64,000 bases of DNA, taken from assembly GCA_051294375.1 (NCBI GenBank), contig CM119269.1:13610790-13674789 (forward strand), given 5' to 3'. Origin of the DNA: Paraspadella gotoi (taxonomy: Eukaryota > Chaetognatha). The notes below the pieces were generated by a model that saw only the letters and a program-made list of their open reading frames with translations, had not been told where the DNA came from and ran no database searches. Shown piece by piece: positions 12,095 through 25,505 of this stretch. The translations under genes were made by a program, and so were the position numbers. The number at the start of each line of letters is the position of its first letter. The stretch's first letter is position 1.

Positions 12095-12179
12095 GTTTTC
12101 GTGGTTAGAAATTAAAAGTCTCTACAAGATTAAAGAAATCGAGAGCAGAGAGGATTTTTAGGGTCTTTCATCGAATTGG
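12095..12179 (+). other. candidate 5' UTR exon of the SLC6 gene
   Basis: A strong acceptor (ccttctttttcag) and a consensus donor (gg|gtaagt) enclose 85 bases with no long frame. This is what a spliced non-coding exon would look like, but nothing links it to the SLC6 transcript except position. Confidence 0.3.
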
Positions 12180-15100
12180 GTAAGTAACCTCTCGATATCT
12201 TGTCCTATTAATTTTTATTTTTAGTGCAGGTACTTTTGAATCTGATGATTATTTTACCAGTATCTTTTTTCTTATCCAAATTAAATTTCTTTATCGTATA
12301 ATAGCAATTACAAATATCGTGATTTATTTATGAAACAGTTACTGACAATTAATAAAATCTGTAAAGGGAGTTTCTTTACGTAGATTAATATAAAGTTTAT
12401 CCTTTTTATTTTGTTTTGTATATCGTTTGTCAAGATAAACCGAAATAATTTATTAAAAATGATATTTTGTATTTATTAATCCCGATAAGTAAAGATATAT
12501 TGTACTATTTTTAGACCCATTTTAAAGGTCATATTCTCTAATCTAATGTAAAGAATAAGTTTTTGACTCGCTAAACGCATTAAATCTTGATCTTATTTCA
12601 CTCAAAAATTTTCTGATACGGACAAAACTAAATTATTTACATAGCGTTGGTGAAAAAATATTTTTGAGATTTTCTTATTTGAAATTTTTTTAGCAATTTT
12701 TTTTTTATCAATTGCCTTATTATTTTAAACGTCCGTTTTATATTATGAGAATATAAATGATTCGTTGTGATTACGTAATACGTATTTATAGTGTTTATAC
12801 TATATGAAAAATTGCAAGGTTACTTATTTTACTATAATAGACTATATTGGATTAAATTTAAAAATGTAAAATTTTTTATATATTTGACTATATAGTACTA
12901 GATTTATATAATATTTATAAGATGAATCTGGAACAATAGCTTGATAATCATAAATATAAAATGTATGGCAACAAATGTTTATTTTTTTAACGTTGCAACG
13001 GAATGATTAAATGATCCCTTATCATTTACTTTATTTTATAATGTTCGAGTCCGTTGATGTCGTCGATGATAGTAATTAAATTATTTGCGTAGATACTTTC
13101 TTGTAAACTACCTGAAAAACGTAAAAACTGTTAGGCGTATTTCTTTATTAAAAGTATTAATAAAGAATGATATATTAGATCAAATGTAAAAATATATAAT
13201 AATAATCTGATATAAAAGAAAATGTTTAGGCTGGGGTCATTATAATTCCTTTTTACTTTTTAAAACTGTGCATGTTACTAGTTTGTGTCCCAAAAATAAC
13301 GTACGATTTGAAAAAAATAACCCAAACAATAATTTTGTGGATTTTTGTACAAAAATGTATATAATCTTATAATCTTAGATTTTTTTACATCGTAAAATAA
13401 AAAGTGAGGCCGAGCAACTATTCAGACTTTCTAAATTTTGTTTCATTAAAAACTTTCAGTCGTACGGTATATTTTTTTTTTTTTTTGACAGATGATACCT
13501 TGCTGACTTTCTTATTGTTATTGTGTTCTTATTTCCTCCTCATAAATATAATATTATATTTATCGAGTTGATACATATTTATTAACCGGATGTCGATTTC
13601 CCCCCTCCCTTTCCCCAGGTTAAAAAACTCAAGACTGGAGCTAAATCACGAATCCAAATCCTTAAATCACAAACGGCGCTGGTTCCGCGCGAGAGATCCT
13701 CTCGTCTCTTTGCCACTTGACTAGTCCTTTTATTTCTCGCTCAGTTTTACTCAGTTTTTCTTTTTTTTTTCGAGAAAGAGTTTATAGTAAGAAAAAAAAA
13801 ATCGCACCTCTTCTCTTGTCGCAACCAGAGCCATGATTCACTACAGAGTGGTAAATACAACAACAAAAATGAATATGGTAAAAGGTTTGAAGGGAAAATG
13901 CGAAAACCATAAAGACGGCTTCAATGATATTGTTATAAAAAAAATTTTGAAAAATATTTGCGATTTTACACAAATGAAAGGAAATAGAATGCTTTTTCGT
14001 TTCTATTTTGATTTTTTTTAAAGGACATAGAGGTTTACTTCGTAGCCGAATATCAATCTTAACCGTAATTTGCGTTACAAATTATCATTTAATATAAGTA
14101 CATAACCTCTTATGCCCGAAAAACTTTCTACTCCAATTAATTAATTCTTATAGTTTGGTCATTTTTACATGGAGATTTTTTTTAATTTTAACTCGATGAT
14201 AGATTAATTATTTTATTAAAAATGGGGGTTATCAGCGAAGCATTAGTAAAGACTTGGTTTCGCTTAATTTGTCGTTCTCGATGTTGTAAAAGAAAAGTAA
14301 ACGGTTAAACTAAGTTTTCGGCCTTAATAATTATTTTCTTTTATAAATCATAAGTAATTTGAAGTGACTTGTAAATAACTGCTGAATAAAAGTAAAAATA
14401 AAAATTACATGTAAAATTTGTGTTCAGACCAAGTTATATTTTATTTCAAACACTTAATCAGCTCTTGTCATTGAGCTTATACTACTTTCTATGTTGCGAT
14501 TCATTCATCCTTTGATTTTATCACTATACACTGAATGTAACATTACCATCATTGCATTCTCCATAATTTTTATGCGCTCTAATATTTTAATATAGGATAA
14601 ATCAGTCTATCATCGCTTAAATACGTCTAGATTTTCATTTACCAAATTAGCGAAATAATCTCCATGAAAGATGAATAATGTAATATTCTATTTCAGGTTC
14701 ATCGCAGGAAAATTCGAAGGATGTTGACTAAGCTTTAGTTCAATTATTATGGCAGCCTCTAAAAATTTTTTTTTCATAAAAAAATGATTTTCGTTCGGCT
14801 AAATTAAATTATTTTTAGTGATATAGAAACAAGATTCTTGGTTAAGTTTTAATGAATCTTTTTTAATCGTCTCGAAATTTTGCTCTCATTTTTTTAATTT
14901 CTCAACATCCATCGAAATGGTTGCAAAATCTAATTGTTTTTATTCACTGTAACACAAACCATCTGTAGAAAACATAAAACGATATATCATCTGTTAAATT
15001 AGAATTTGCAACGTTTAGTAATTGCTGGGAGAAAACTCAAGAAGTAGTTGTTTGGAGGAGAAGGTTGTTGAAACATGATCACATCGCATATAAGGATTAA

Positions 15101-15562
15101 ATTTATACCCATTCAAATAAGTTATATGTATACAAAATTCGTTATGCGGTAGGTTCCAATCTTTTTATTAACGAAACTGCATATAAATTTTTTTTAAAGT
15201 TTACTTTTTTAAAAAATATTAATTAGCTTTTTATGGTTTTCGCAATACTTAAGGATTCATTGAAATTATATTATGACAGTGTCTGTGGGTAGGAATAAAA
15301 TTCATGAAAATGTTTAAAATTGTTAATTATTTTAAACTTAAATTCTAGATGAATTTGAAAATGATTAACATGGTTTATTGTAATGTTATTCATAAAAGGT
15401 ATAAATTCAATGAATCTCTTATATATTATGGTTCTCCACTTTTTCATGGCATTTTAACGAAATATTGTTCATATATAGATACGGAGAACTGTAATGTATA
15501 CTAGGTACCTTTTTGGCAATTGTTAACTCGGTCTCTAATCTTCTTGATGTTTGTGTTTCTAG

Positions 15563-15599
15563 GTTGAACGAGTTGATTGCTCCACTGGAACAATATTAG
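15563..15599 (+). other. candidate 5' UTR exon of the SLC6 gene
   Basis: The acceptor tgtgtttctag and donor tag|gttagt bracket 37 bases, about 340 bases before the exon that carries the start codon. Supported by splice signals only. Confidence 0.25.
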
Positions 15600-15957
15600 G
15601 TTAGTTTGGGGAGCTTTTTTATTTTTTTGTTTTGACTGGATATTTAGTGTTGTATGAATAAGTTCCATCCTTTGTAATGATTTAGGAAGACTGTCTAATC
15701 TTGATGGGTGTCTGTAGAAAATTAGTGGAGTGAATGAGTGAATTATATTAATATTAGGAATAAGTAGGTTGGAACTTGAAAGCGATTATTTACAAGCTGC
15801 AAAGCTCGAGGTCAGTGGGGACCGATAACTGTGTGGGTCAGGTTCTATATTTTATTTTTGGAAGACTAGACGTTTTGAATTAGGCTATCATTTTGTAATG
15901 CTCATTGATCATTTTCTTTGTTTCCCCTTTTGTAATAGAATTTGAAAATCGGACGCG

Positions 15958-18900
15958 ATGGATTTGGAGAAAGCGAAGCTACGGTGAGTTAATAAGCGTT
16001 ATCTCGCCAGACGGGCGAATGCCCGACTTGGGCGAGATGTTAATTCGTTTGCTTCTTTTGACCGTAGTTGTTGTCACGCTGTTTTAATATTAAAAATAGC
16101 TTAAGGGGACCCAGTGATAAAAATGATTCATAAGCCTTAAGGGTCTATCATCAAAGGAATTGAATGTGGATAGTCATTTATTTTTCTTTGCACGGGAAAG
16201 TGTCAAAAAAATTCCTATCTCTTATTCTAGCGGAAACAAAAATTTAATAATTATGAAAAAAAAATTTAGTTGACCCTACCTAAAATATTATATAATCCAT
16301 TATTTTATTTTTGCATTAGAAAGTATTTTTTACTAAATTCCAATTTTTTTATTTTTTACTATACAAAGCTATAATTTTAGGTTTAAGCCTCATTTGAACA
16401 AAGGCTTTACAAGACTAATTTTTTTTTTTTATATTTATTTAAAAGCAGATAAATCAAACCTAAATTCTATTCTTACAGAAACAAAACTGTAATAATTATT
16501 AATTAATATTCATATTCATCCCTTAAATGTATAATTAAACTTATATGATTCCTAATTATAACAATTAAAAATTTAGCAAAAGTACAGAATCTTTTTTCTT
16601 CTTTATTATATTTATATTACTTCAAAGAGTTTTATTTTCATCCAATTAACAGAATCATTTGAAAAGAAAGTTTAAATAAAATCAGTCGATACCTTAAATT
16701 TTGATTCATTCCTAGTTTTTTTTCTTATTAAATTTTTGTGATAAAAGCTGAAAATCTTTTAAAATTAGATCTTACCCTTTTTGGAAAAAAAAAATTTTAA
16801 ACTTGAAAAAGATTTTCTTCTTACCGATTTTTTAAAGAAAATTAAGCTCCTGATTTTATCGAATTTTTTAACTACTTTCCCAAATGATTATAGAAGAAAA
16901 AATTATATGATCAGAACCAGCTTAAGTTTTAAGGGTCAAACGTTATGTTTTCAGCTTTTTTACCCCCCCTGTTCACTTGGTCCCCTTAAGTGTGTAACCA
17001 TAGGAGGCTAAAATTTTAGATATAGCTTCTAATCAGCAAGATTTTTTAGATTCACGTTTTATATTCTTCTACTCATTTATTTATAAAATAATTATTATAT
17101 ATATATAAGTTTAGCTGTCCAGTTTTCTCTTTTAAATATATATCGCTCTCTCTCTCTTTCTTAATTATACGTTGCTCTTTTTTTTTCCATCGCTGCTTCT
17201 TCAGATTCGTTTAAAAACGAGTTAAGCTTTGCAGCGGCTGTCCAACATTTTATTCTATTTTTTTTTTTTTTCTCTCTCTTTCATTCATATACACATTTGT
17301 TTGTTTTTATTTATAATGAATGAATCATCACATCAATAAATGATTGTTATCAAATCAATGAATAACTATCACCGCGTTAATGAATGATTATCATTGTATT
17401 AATATTTAGTTATTGTATCAATATTTGGTTATCATCGCATAAATAATTAATTATTATTACATCAGATGATCAATTATTATTACATCAGTTAATTACTATT
17501 ACACCAATCGATAACTATTACATCAATAATTCGTTATCGCATCAATCCTTTTTTTTTTAATTTTTCATTAATTTTCTTTGATAGTAACGTCTGGCGAGAT
17601 CACTATACTTTTAAGATTTTTTTCGCTCGTGATTTTCAGTCTTCTTTTCAAATATATTTCATATTAAACTTTTAGGGAGGATTGCGATCCTGGTCTTGTC
17701 CCGGACGACGAATCGAGGCCGCAGGAAAAAGAAGCGATGATTAAAAACGAGGCTGCAGTCCCAGCGCAAATAGTACGTTTTGACTTCAGATTATTATTAT
17801 TATTATTATATTTCATAATAATAATAATATTTGTTCGGCTAATCCATCTGTCGCCATCCTGACAGCCTTTGCCTCGAGCACTTTCCGAATCAACGATCGA
17901 TTCCAACTCAACCATCGATCGCGGAACCTGGGGAAAGAAGCTCGAGTTCATGCTCACCTGCATCTCTTACGCTGTTGGGTCAGTTCATTTGCTCTTTGAA
18001 TATTCTTCATTGTCAGATCCCATTGTGGGATTGTTTTCATTCTATTCTTCTTGTGTTGTTCCCTTACGCCAATCACCGCGGGCCTGGGTTTTTTTAAATC
18101 TCTACTTTTGCTCTTACCCTTATTATCGCGATAACTATGACCGTGATCATTTTCCTCAATGTAGTCTCGGAAATTTTTGGCGCTTTCCTTATTTGTGCTA
18201 CAAGAACGGTGGTGGAGCGTTTCTGATTCCATACTTCACGATGCTTGCCATTTGCGGAATGCCCATCTTCTTCATGGAACTCGCCTTCGGGCAGTTTGCG
18301 TCTCTCGGACCGCTTGCCATTTGGAAAGTCTGCCCAATATTCAAGGGTGAGATTGAAAAATAAATGGTTTAACCCTGATTGTTTAGTTTTGTCCCTTTTT
18401 TAATTTTTAGAGGCTTTAAAGTAATAAAAATTAATCAAAAATCTTTGCATCCTAGGTATTGGCCACAGCATGGTGTTGTCGTCATTATTCATCTGCATTT
18501 ACTTCGCGGTCATCATATCTTACGTGGTTTTTTACTTTTTCTCCAGCTTCACTGCTGATCTTCCTTGGGAAAAGTTAGTATGAAGTTTCGTCAAAAAAAA
18601 TAGGCCTATACAATTAGTAATATCGAAATTAAGATTAAGGAATGAAAACCTCTGGAATTTTAAGTCGACGCACAATTGACACTTAAACCTTATAATAATT
18701 TTTCATTTTTTTTTTCTAATTTTCCTTATCTTTTTAAAGTTGTGGAAACGATTGGAACACTGCCAATTGCATGGCGCGCCAACTCTCACCCAGCGAAGCC
18801 GTGACATTCTCAAACAACGTAACCAACGCCACCATGGCCGCCACGTCCACCTCGGCGTCAGTGGCGACGACGACGCCGTCCGAAGAGTATTTCTTCCGCT

Positions 18901-21155
18901 TCGTCCTGCGAATGAGCGACGGGATCGAGAACATCGGCGCCGTCAATTGGCCGCTGCTCGGCGCACTGGCCATGGTCTGGATCTTGGCCTGCTTGGCTCT
19001 CATCAAAGGGATACATTCGCTTGGAAAGGTGATTTGGTCGGAGACGAGAATGAATGGTTATCGTCGCGTTCCATCTTAAGTCACTTTCTTGCCTCCCTTT
19101 TCACAGGTGTCCTACCTGACAGCGACCTTTCCATACATCTGCATCACTGCCCTTCTGATCAACGCAGTCCAACTGGACGGCGCCAAAGACGGAATCATCT
19201 TCTACTTGACGCCCGATTTTTCGAGGCTTCTCGATCCTCAAGTTTGGTCCGACGCCGCTATTCAGGTCGGCATTAACTTCTTTGTGAAATGTTATCAAAT
19301 TTATAGAAGGTCTCGTTTTATTTAAAATGAAACCTCCCATTCCTGTTTTCAGATTTTCTACTCCATGGGTCCTTGCATCGGTTCCCTCATCATGATGGGC
19401 TCCTTCAACAAGTTCGACAACAACTGCAAACGAGACACCATCCTCGTTTGTCTCATCAACTGCCTCACCTCTTTCTACGGAGGATTCGCCATCTTCGCCG
19501 TGCTGGGGTTCATGGCCAAGCAAGCCGGCGTGGAGATCAGCAAGGTTTGGGTCGACCATCGATGAGATTTTATTAATGTGACAAATTTAGGGATTTCAGA
19601 TTTAAAAATGACTTTTTTTCTCCACCAGGTGGCGCAGTCCGGCCCCGGCTTGACTTTTGTGGTCTATCCCGAGGGGTTGGCGCAGATGCCTGCTGCCCCC
19701 GTCTGGTGCGTCCTGTTCTTCGCGATGATGTTTATCGTCGGCATGGGGACTTTGCTGGGGATGTTCGAGGCCGTCCTCACCGCCGTCGAGGACGAGTTTC
19801 CCATCTGCCGAAGGGTGAGTAAATCTCACAAATCATCTAAAACTCACCCTGGTTAGTCGTTTTAAACGGCGGCGATAACCTTTCCCCCCTATCTCTACAG
19901 CGAAGATCGTGGTTCCGCGTCTCCGCCTGCGCCGCCGCTTTTCTCCTCGGATTTCCGCAAATGACGCAGGGAGGATTCTACATCATGAACCTGATGGACG
20001 CCAACGTTGGCGGCTTCAATCTCCTCATCATCGGCGTGCTCGAAATCTCCGTCGTCATGTTCGTCTACGGATATAAGAGGTGGGCGAGGATTTTACACCA
20101 TAAACCTGAATGAAATGATAACTTTTGTATATTTTATATATTGTGGTAACAATTTTATAAGGCTTATGATCTGTTTTTAGAGAGGAAAATGAATAAAATA
20201 TAATAATTCGTAAAAGTAATGATAAAATAATAGATGAATTAATTGATGAATAAACATTAAACAATAAATAAATATAATAATATATTGAATCAATGATAAA
20301 GAAATAATAAATAACAATATATTATATTTAGTTTGCTTTTTACCTCCAGGTTTTCCGATGATATCGCGCTGATGCTCGGTCGACGCCCCGAGCTCTACTG
20401 GCGCGTTTGTTGGCAGGGACTTTCCCTCATCACTCTCACGGGGATTTTAGTCTTCATGTTCTTCAAGTACACGCCGCCCACTTGCGGCGACTACGTCTAT
20501 CCTCAATGGGCTGTCGTCCTCGGTACGAAGTCTTGGCAACGGCAACTGAACATAATTATTTCTAGAAATAAATACATAGGCTTTGGACAGGCTATTATGG
20601 ATTAAGACTTTCTATTCCTAAATGATAACACAGCAAAAGCCTGTAGGGCTGTGTAGGCTTTTTATTAAGACTCACGCAGTCAAGTTTATTCACTAGGCTA
20701 GGCTTATTTATCAATTATCAATGAAGTGGCAAAATATTTTTAGCGTTTTGAACTGGAATTTTAACGTTTTTTTCAGGGTGGTTGATGACCATCTCGACCG
20801 TCGTCTCCATCCCCCTTCTCGCCGTCCTCACCTTCGGCGTCCGTCTCTTCAACTTCTCTCCCCCTCGTCCCCAAGTTGAGCCGGCGGAGGGCGTCTCCGC
20901 GCGTCTCTTCGCCCTCTGGCGGTTGTTGGCGGAGACGTTCAAGTCCGTCTTGCGACCAGACGCGGATTGGGGCCCGGCGGTCAAGGGACAAAGCGGTGGA
21001 CAATCCTGTGTAAAGGTTGGTTCTCTTTTTTCGGTTTTCATGAGGGGGACCGTTTCTGTGGAGGCTGAGTCGGTCCTTCACAGTTTCATCTGAATTCATT
21101 AACTTTTGTCCTTTAGGCGAGTGAATTCAATTTCGTCCAGTCGACTCAACCGTGA
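15958..21155 (+). CDS. SLC6 family Na+/Cl- dependent neurotransmitter or amino-acid transporter
   Basis: Thirteen coding exons: 15958-15983, 17676-17772, 17866-17978, 18165-18346, 18456-18573, 18740-19028, 19107-19265, 19353-19544, 19629-19814, 19901-20079, 20350-20522, 20777-21015 and 21117-21155. All phases agree: 663 residues. Members couple solute uptake at the plasma membrane to Na+ and Cl- gradients through 12 helices (LeuT fold). TM1 signature [10 protein letters not shown] (79-88; the usual GNV is GNF here). Extracellular loop 2 has the paired cysteines C180 and C189 and N-glycosylation sites at N205 and N208. TM6 is preceded by Gln and contains FYSMGP; TM7 carries NCLTSF, consistent with a chloride site. 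TM8 reads GMGT (430-433) where monoamine and GABA carriers have LDS; glycine-type carriers have GT there. Substrate cannot be fixed; glycine or a related amino acid is my best guess. The first coding exon is tiny and intron 1 is 1.7 kb. Confidence 0.92.
17310..17560. repeat. degenerate AT-rich tandem repeat in SLC6 intron 1
   Basis: Repeated words of the type attattacatcaataa and tatcaatgaatgatt at roughly 25-30 base spacing, strongly diverged. It lies about 100 bases before the second coding exon of the SLC6 gene. Confidence 0.5.
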
Positions 21156-22939
21156 TTTTTGAAAGTGCTACTCCGAAAGGATTTTCCGTATTGATTCTGT
21201 GACCGTCGTCGCTTCTTAATTTCCAATATTAATACTGAACGTTGTGATTGACTCCATCCTAATTTCTATTTGCACTCCACCACAATTTTTTTAGTCTTCC
21301 TTCAAACGAAAAATGATTTTTTGGTAGTATTTTCCAACAACGCTAGATTATTTTCTCTAATCCTTAAAATTCTATTTAAAAAAAAAAAAGTTTCCTATTC
21401 AATCAAATGTCAGATTTCGTAATTTCAACGCGACATCATATTCTTAATCTTAGTAGATAGTATATCTTTATCTGATTTATCCGAAATTATGTCTCTTTCG
21501 AATTTTCTCAAGCATTTCAAATGTTGGAGAATATCCTCGTAACATAAATTTATTTTCGATTAAGTTACCCTGGTCTAGTCGTGTTGTGTGACCCGTCTTT
21601 TCTCATAACTGATTCGTTGACCATGATAAACCTTTTTTTCTCGAAACGATTAATGCCGAGGGCACCTGGGCGCCCGTGTGTTGTGTAATTTCTTAGATTT
21701 TGTTATCATGTTAAGGATAAATATTAAGATCCAAGAAAAAGTATATTTTTTAATATATATATATATATGTATTTTTGAAGTATTTCAAGTTAAGTCACCT
21801 ATTTTGAAGGTTCGTATTTCCCACAAAGCTATTTTCTTTAATAAAATATGTACTATGTAAAACTTTGGCTGGAAACTGGCCATTTAAGGGTAATTTCATT
21901 AATTTCGAGCAATGTGCCAGGACGTAACTCATTTCATGGGGGCACTTTTATATGTAAGTTTATTAGTAAAGCTTAAAAACCTAACATTTTTAAATTGTAC
22001 GAAAAGTTAATGAATTACCTTATAAAAAATATTTTTGTTTGTAGTAGTTTCATCATCGCCTTTGTAAGGTTTGGTATCCTAAATCCACTTTCCAAGGAAG
22101 TAAAGGCATAAATATTTCCTCGCCAAATCTTATTGTTATTAATTTTGTACTAATTTGCCAAGCGTACGATTGGCAGAAACTGAAAGTTTGTCATGAACAT
22201 TTGTTCCTTCCGACTCGTGATGTTCGCGAATCGGTCGGAGTTGTTCTTTAATATTGTTACAGTCGATATCACTTGCTACATTTTTTTAATGTACTGTTTG
22301 ATTTTTTTTTAATTTTTTTTTTTCAATTCTACATAAAATCCAAATTTTTTTTCCGGATTTGCAATCCTCGAACTGCAACTATGTGCAGGCACAGATAAAA
22401 CTTTCCCGATACAATCATATTTTTAAAATCCTTTTTTCTTAGCTCGTCTCGGTTGTATCCTTAGCCCGATCCTAGTTTTTGACATCTTCGTTATGCTATT
22501 TTTACCTGTGTTATCGCCGACTGTATTGTTGAACAATATAACTATCATGTCTCACTTTACTTGGCTTCTTTTTTAACGAGGAAGTTGTATAAAGTTTTGA
22601 AATGTTAGACATAGAGTAGAGCTCTAGAGAACAAAAATTAGATTTAAGTGAACAAACAAGAATATTTAGATGTGAGATAGTATGATTTTTTGGGGAACAG
22701 TATCATAAAATACAATATAGGCTTATTTTTACATTCGCCGACCAAGATTTTTGTATAAGAATCTCTCTACGCAAAAATTAAAAAAAAATATTGGAAAGGG
22801 TAAAAAAATTTATTACAAATTCTTAACCATCTTTAACCAACCTTAACACAATTGTTAACCGTTTAAAAAATATAACATAAAAATATTGTTCCTTTCTTCT
22901 TGTTTATTTACGCAAAACGAGTTTTAATAAAAAACATAA
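21156..22939. other. spacer after the SLC6 gene
   Basis: AT-rich 3' flank with no coding exon supported. Short frames such as the one near 21678-21860 are AT-rich and have no splice context. Confidence 0.4.
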
Positions 22940-23140
22940 TTTTCGAACATTTTTCGGCATCAATGTAAACCTTCATCAGAGTAAAAACGAATTGATTTGT
23001 GAAACAAATATTTTTACAGACTGAAATTTGAAGAGAGAGAGAGAAAGTCTTTAAAAATATTTGTTTCACAAATAAATTCGTTTGTGCGCTGATGAAGGCT
23101 TACATTGTTAAGTTACATTGAAGCTGAAACATCCGAAATT
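22940..23140. repeat. short inverted-repeat element with hammerhead-like arms
   Basis: Left arm (read on minus) holds CTGATGA at about 22979-22973, then a weak stem and GAAAAATG. The right arm (plus) holds CTGATGA at about 23086, then AAGGCTTACATTG...GAAGCT and GAAACATC. The inner parts of the arms (tttgtgaaacaaatattttta and its complement) pair closely, flanking a small GAGAGAG core at about 23032-23045. It has the same architecture as the larger elements at 40561-41675 and 51380-51790. Confidence 0.55.
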
Positions 23141-25159
23141 TCTTATAATATTTTCTTTATAAAACTTGTATGTAAACAAATAATTCATTTTCTACCTCAA
23201 ACATAAAAATAGCGATTAAAATAAATTTAATATATTTATTTATTATAAAATTATGAAATTTGTATTATTGAATTAACAAAAATGTATATTATTGCGCAAA
23301 CTGAGACTCGACTCTAAAGGGAAAAAAATTAAATTAACAAAACACCGACCGGTGGTACCTGGTTACGGTCGTCGAATAGTAAAGTTATAATATGTATATA
23401 TTTATAGAAATATCCTTATAGAATTATAAATTTTAAAATTATTTTTTAGGGAATTTTTATTACAAATTCCGATTCTTTATTAAAAGTTAAATAAAAAATA
23501 TAAAACATGTTATCAAAAATTTTAATGTCTTCTGCATCAGAAACAAAAAAAGTTAAATTTTATTACTTTTTCATGTTCTGTAGCAGAAACTATTATAAAA
23601 TTAAACGTTTTACTCATTTTTCACAGTTTTAATATAAAAATATTATATAAATTATTTTACAAAAGTTTAGGGTTAGGGGTGATTACAGGTTAGGGTATAG
23701 AGGTTTTAAGGTTAGGGTAATTAGGTAATAATTTTTTAAGGAGTTTTTCAAAAGACGCTAGAAACCCGGTCGGAGAAAGTAAAATTTTAACATATTGATG
23801 CATCTTTGGATAAAATTTTTTTTTAATTATAAACATTTTAATTTAACATTAACATTTAGCATTAAAAAATTTAATTCTGAACGCTGAAAACTTGATTTTG
23901 TTAAGTCTCCCTCGAAATTGGATTCAAATTTCAAATCACCAGGGAAATCGTCTCGATCTCGCTACAGGGAAATCGTCTCGTTCTCTGTCTGTCTCATTGA
24001 GAATATATTTTTTTTCTCTCAATTTTGTTTTCTCGGTAAACTTCAATACTTGTGTAAGAAAAAGTAGGTGGGTTCTTGAAGACCAGTATCTACAGAGAAG
24101 AACCTTTTAAATTTTTTTTTGTAATATTTTTAACCCAAGAAATTTCAGCTTCGCTTTTTTTAAGAGACATAAAATATAATTATGTACTTAGATATTCCCG
24201 GAAAATCCCCATCGTCTCCAACGATATTTTTTTTAATTCAAAACATCCATCTCTCTCTCTCTCCGAGTCCGTCCCTCCGTCCCTCCGTCCGTCCGTCCGT
24301 CCTTCGTTATTGACGTTTATGTCGACTTGGCGTATTTTTGTTTCTTGTTTATCACGAGGGAAAATACAGCAGCGGCCCTGAGTCGATCTGTCGACGCTGA
24401 GATGAGACGAGATCGGACCACTTGGGGTTTTTTAATCACGGCTACAGTGGAGACTCTATTTGACGATTTTCTGTCTGTCTGTCTGTCTGTCTGTTCCTTC
24501 CTGTACGCTTCATCTCCGAACCCAGTGGTCACGGGTTCTAACCTTTCCTCTCGGTCACTTCAGTATTATATCAATCGGTTTGGGTAGACGGGCCGTTAGC
24601 ATAATTAATCTGGTGATCAGAATAACAATAAGCTGTCAAGGCGTCAAATTATAATTATACTTATAATAAGGAAGTTTTAAAGATGTCACGTTATTAATAT
24701 GAGCTTTAATATGAGTTTGAAAACGATATTATTTGGAAAATAATGATAACGAAGTTATTTAATAACAAAAAACGTATTTAAAACATAGTCAATTAGTTAT
24801 GATTGTTAAAAAACTGCTGGTTCAAGCGACTTCGTTAGCTCAAATACCTTCTTTTTTTTCTATCTTTCTCCTCATCGACCTTGGAGCGCCGAGCGTCGAG
24901 CGCCGAGTTTTGAACACCAATGCGCGCACATTGAACGTCGCACGCCCATTGTTCACTCATCGGTAGTCCATTGCGCGATCGATTTGCTCACCTCTTTTTA
25001 CGATCGTAAAAACTTTCCCCCGGCGTTTGCAGCGATCATGATGTAAAAAACTTACCCGTTTTTCTCGCTAAACTAATAAAGCTAACGTAATGTAACCCGT
25101 ACCTCCCTTCCCCTATGTATGTAGACACAACCCCCCTGAGGACGTATCGTTTCGGACCC
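23141..25159. other. repeat-rich spacer
   Basis: Contains a degenerate TTAGGG-like tract at about 23665-23735, GTCC-type tetranucleotides at 24269-24302 and GTCT repeats at 24469-24495. No gene supported. Confidence 0.45.
23665..23735 (+). repeat. degenerate telomere-like (TTAGGG-related) tract
   Basis: Contains tttagggttaggggtgatta, then further ggttagggta words within about 70 bp. Related tracts occur at about 28975-29000, 33665-33715 (opposite orientation) and 55890-55995. Confidence 0.5.
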
Positions 25160-25166
25160 TTATTCT

Positions 25167-25243
<77 letters not shown>

Positions 25244-25410
25244 CTTCCCTTTTTTTTTTATCCACGACTGTCATTGTCGGTACATTTGCAACGCTTACCT
25301 AACAAGTGTCATTGTCGAAGTCATTGTCATCCTGTCGTCGTTTTCTTTTTTCGTCGTCGTCGTCGTCGTTCCCGGTGATCACGATTTCGAAAACGAAGGA
25401 TCAAAAAATT

Positions 25411-25499
<89 letters not shown>

Positions 25500-25505
25500 C
25501 TCCCC
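25160..25505. repeat. AT and CT microsatellites
   Basis: An AT run at about 25165-25210 passes directly into a CT run to about 25242; a CGT run lies at about 25354-25370; a long pure CT run spans about 25418-25496. Poly-Leu/Ser frames across it are artefacts. Confidence 0.85.

Larger units (their letters stand above)
10069..15957 (+). other. long region upstream of the SLC6 start codon
   Basis: About 5.9 kb, AT-rich, without a convincing protein-coding exon. A pyrimidine-rich block at 11490-11700 makes low-complexity frames on both strands. It probably holds the SLC6 promoter and 5' UTR introns, with two candidate non-coding exons listed separately. Confidence 0.4.
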
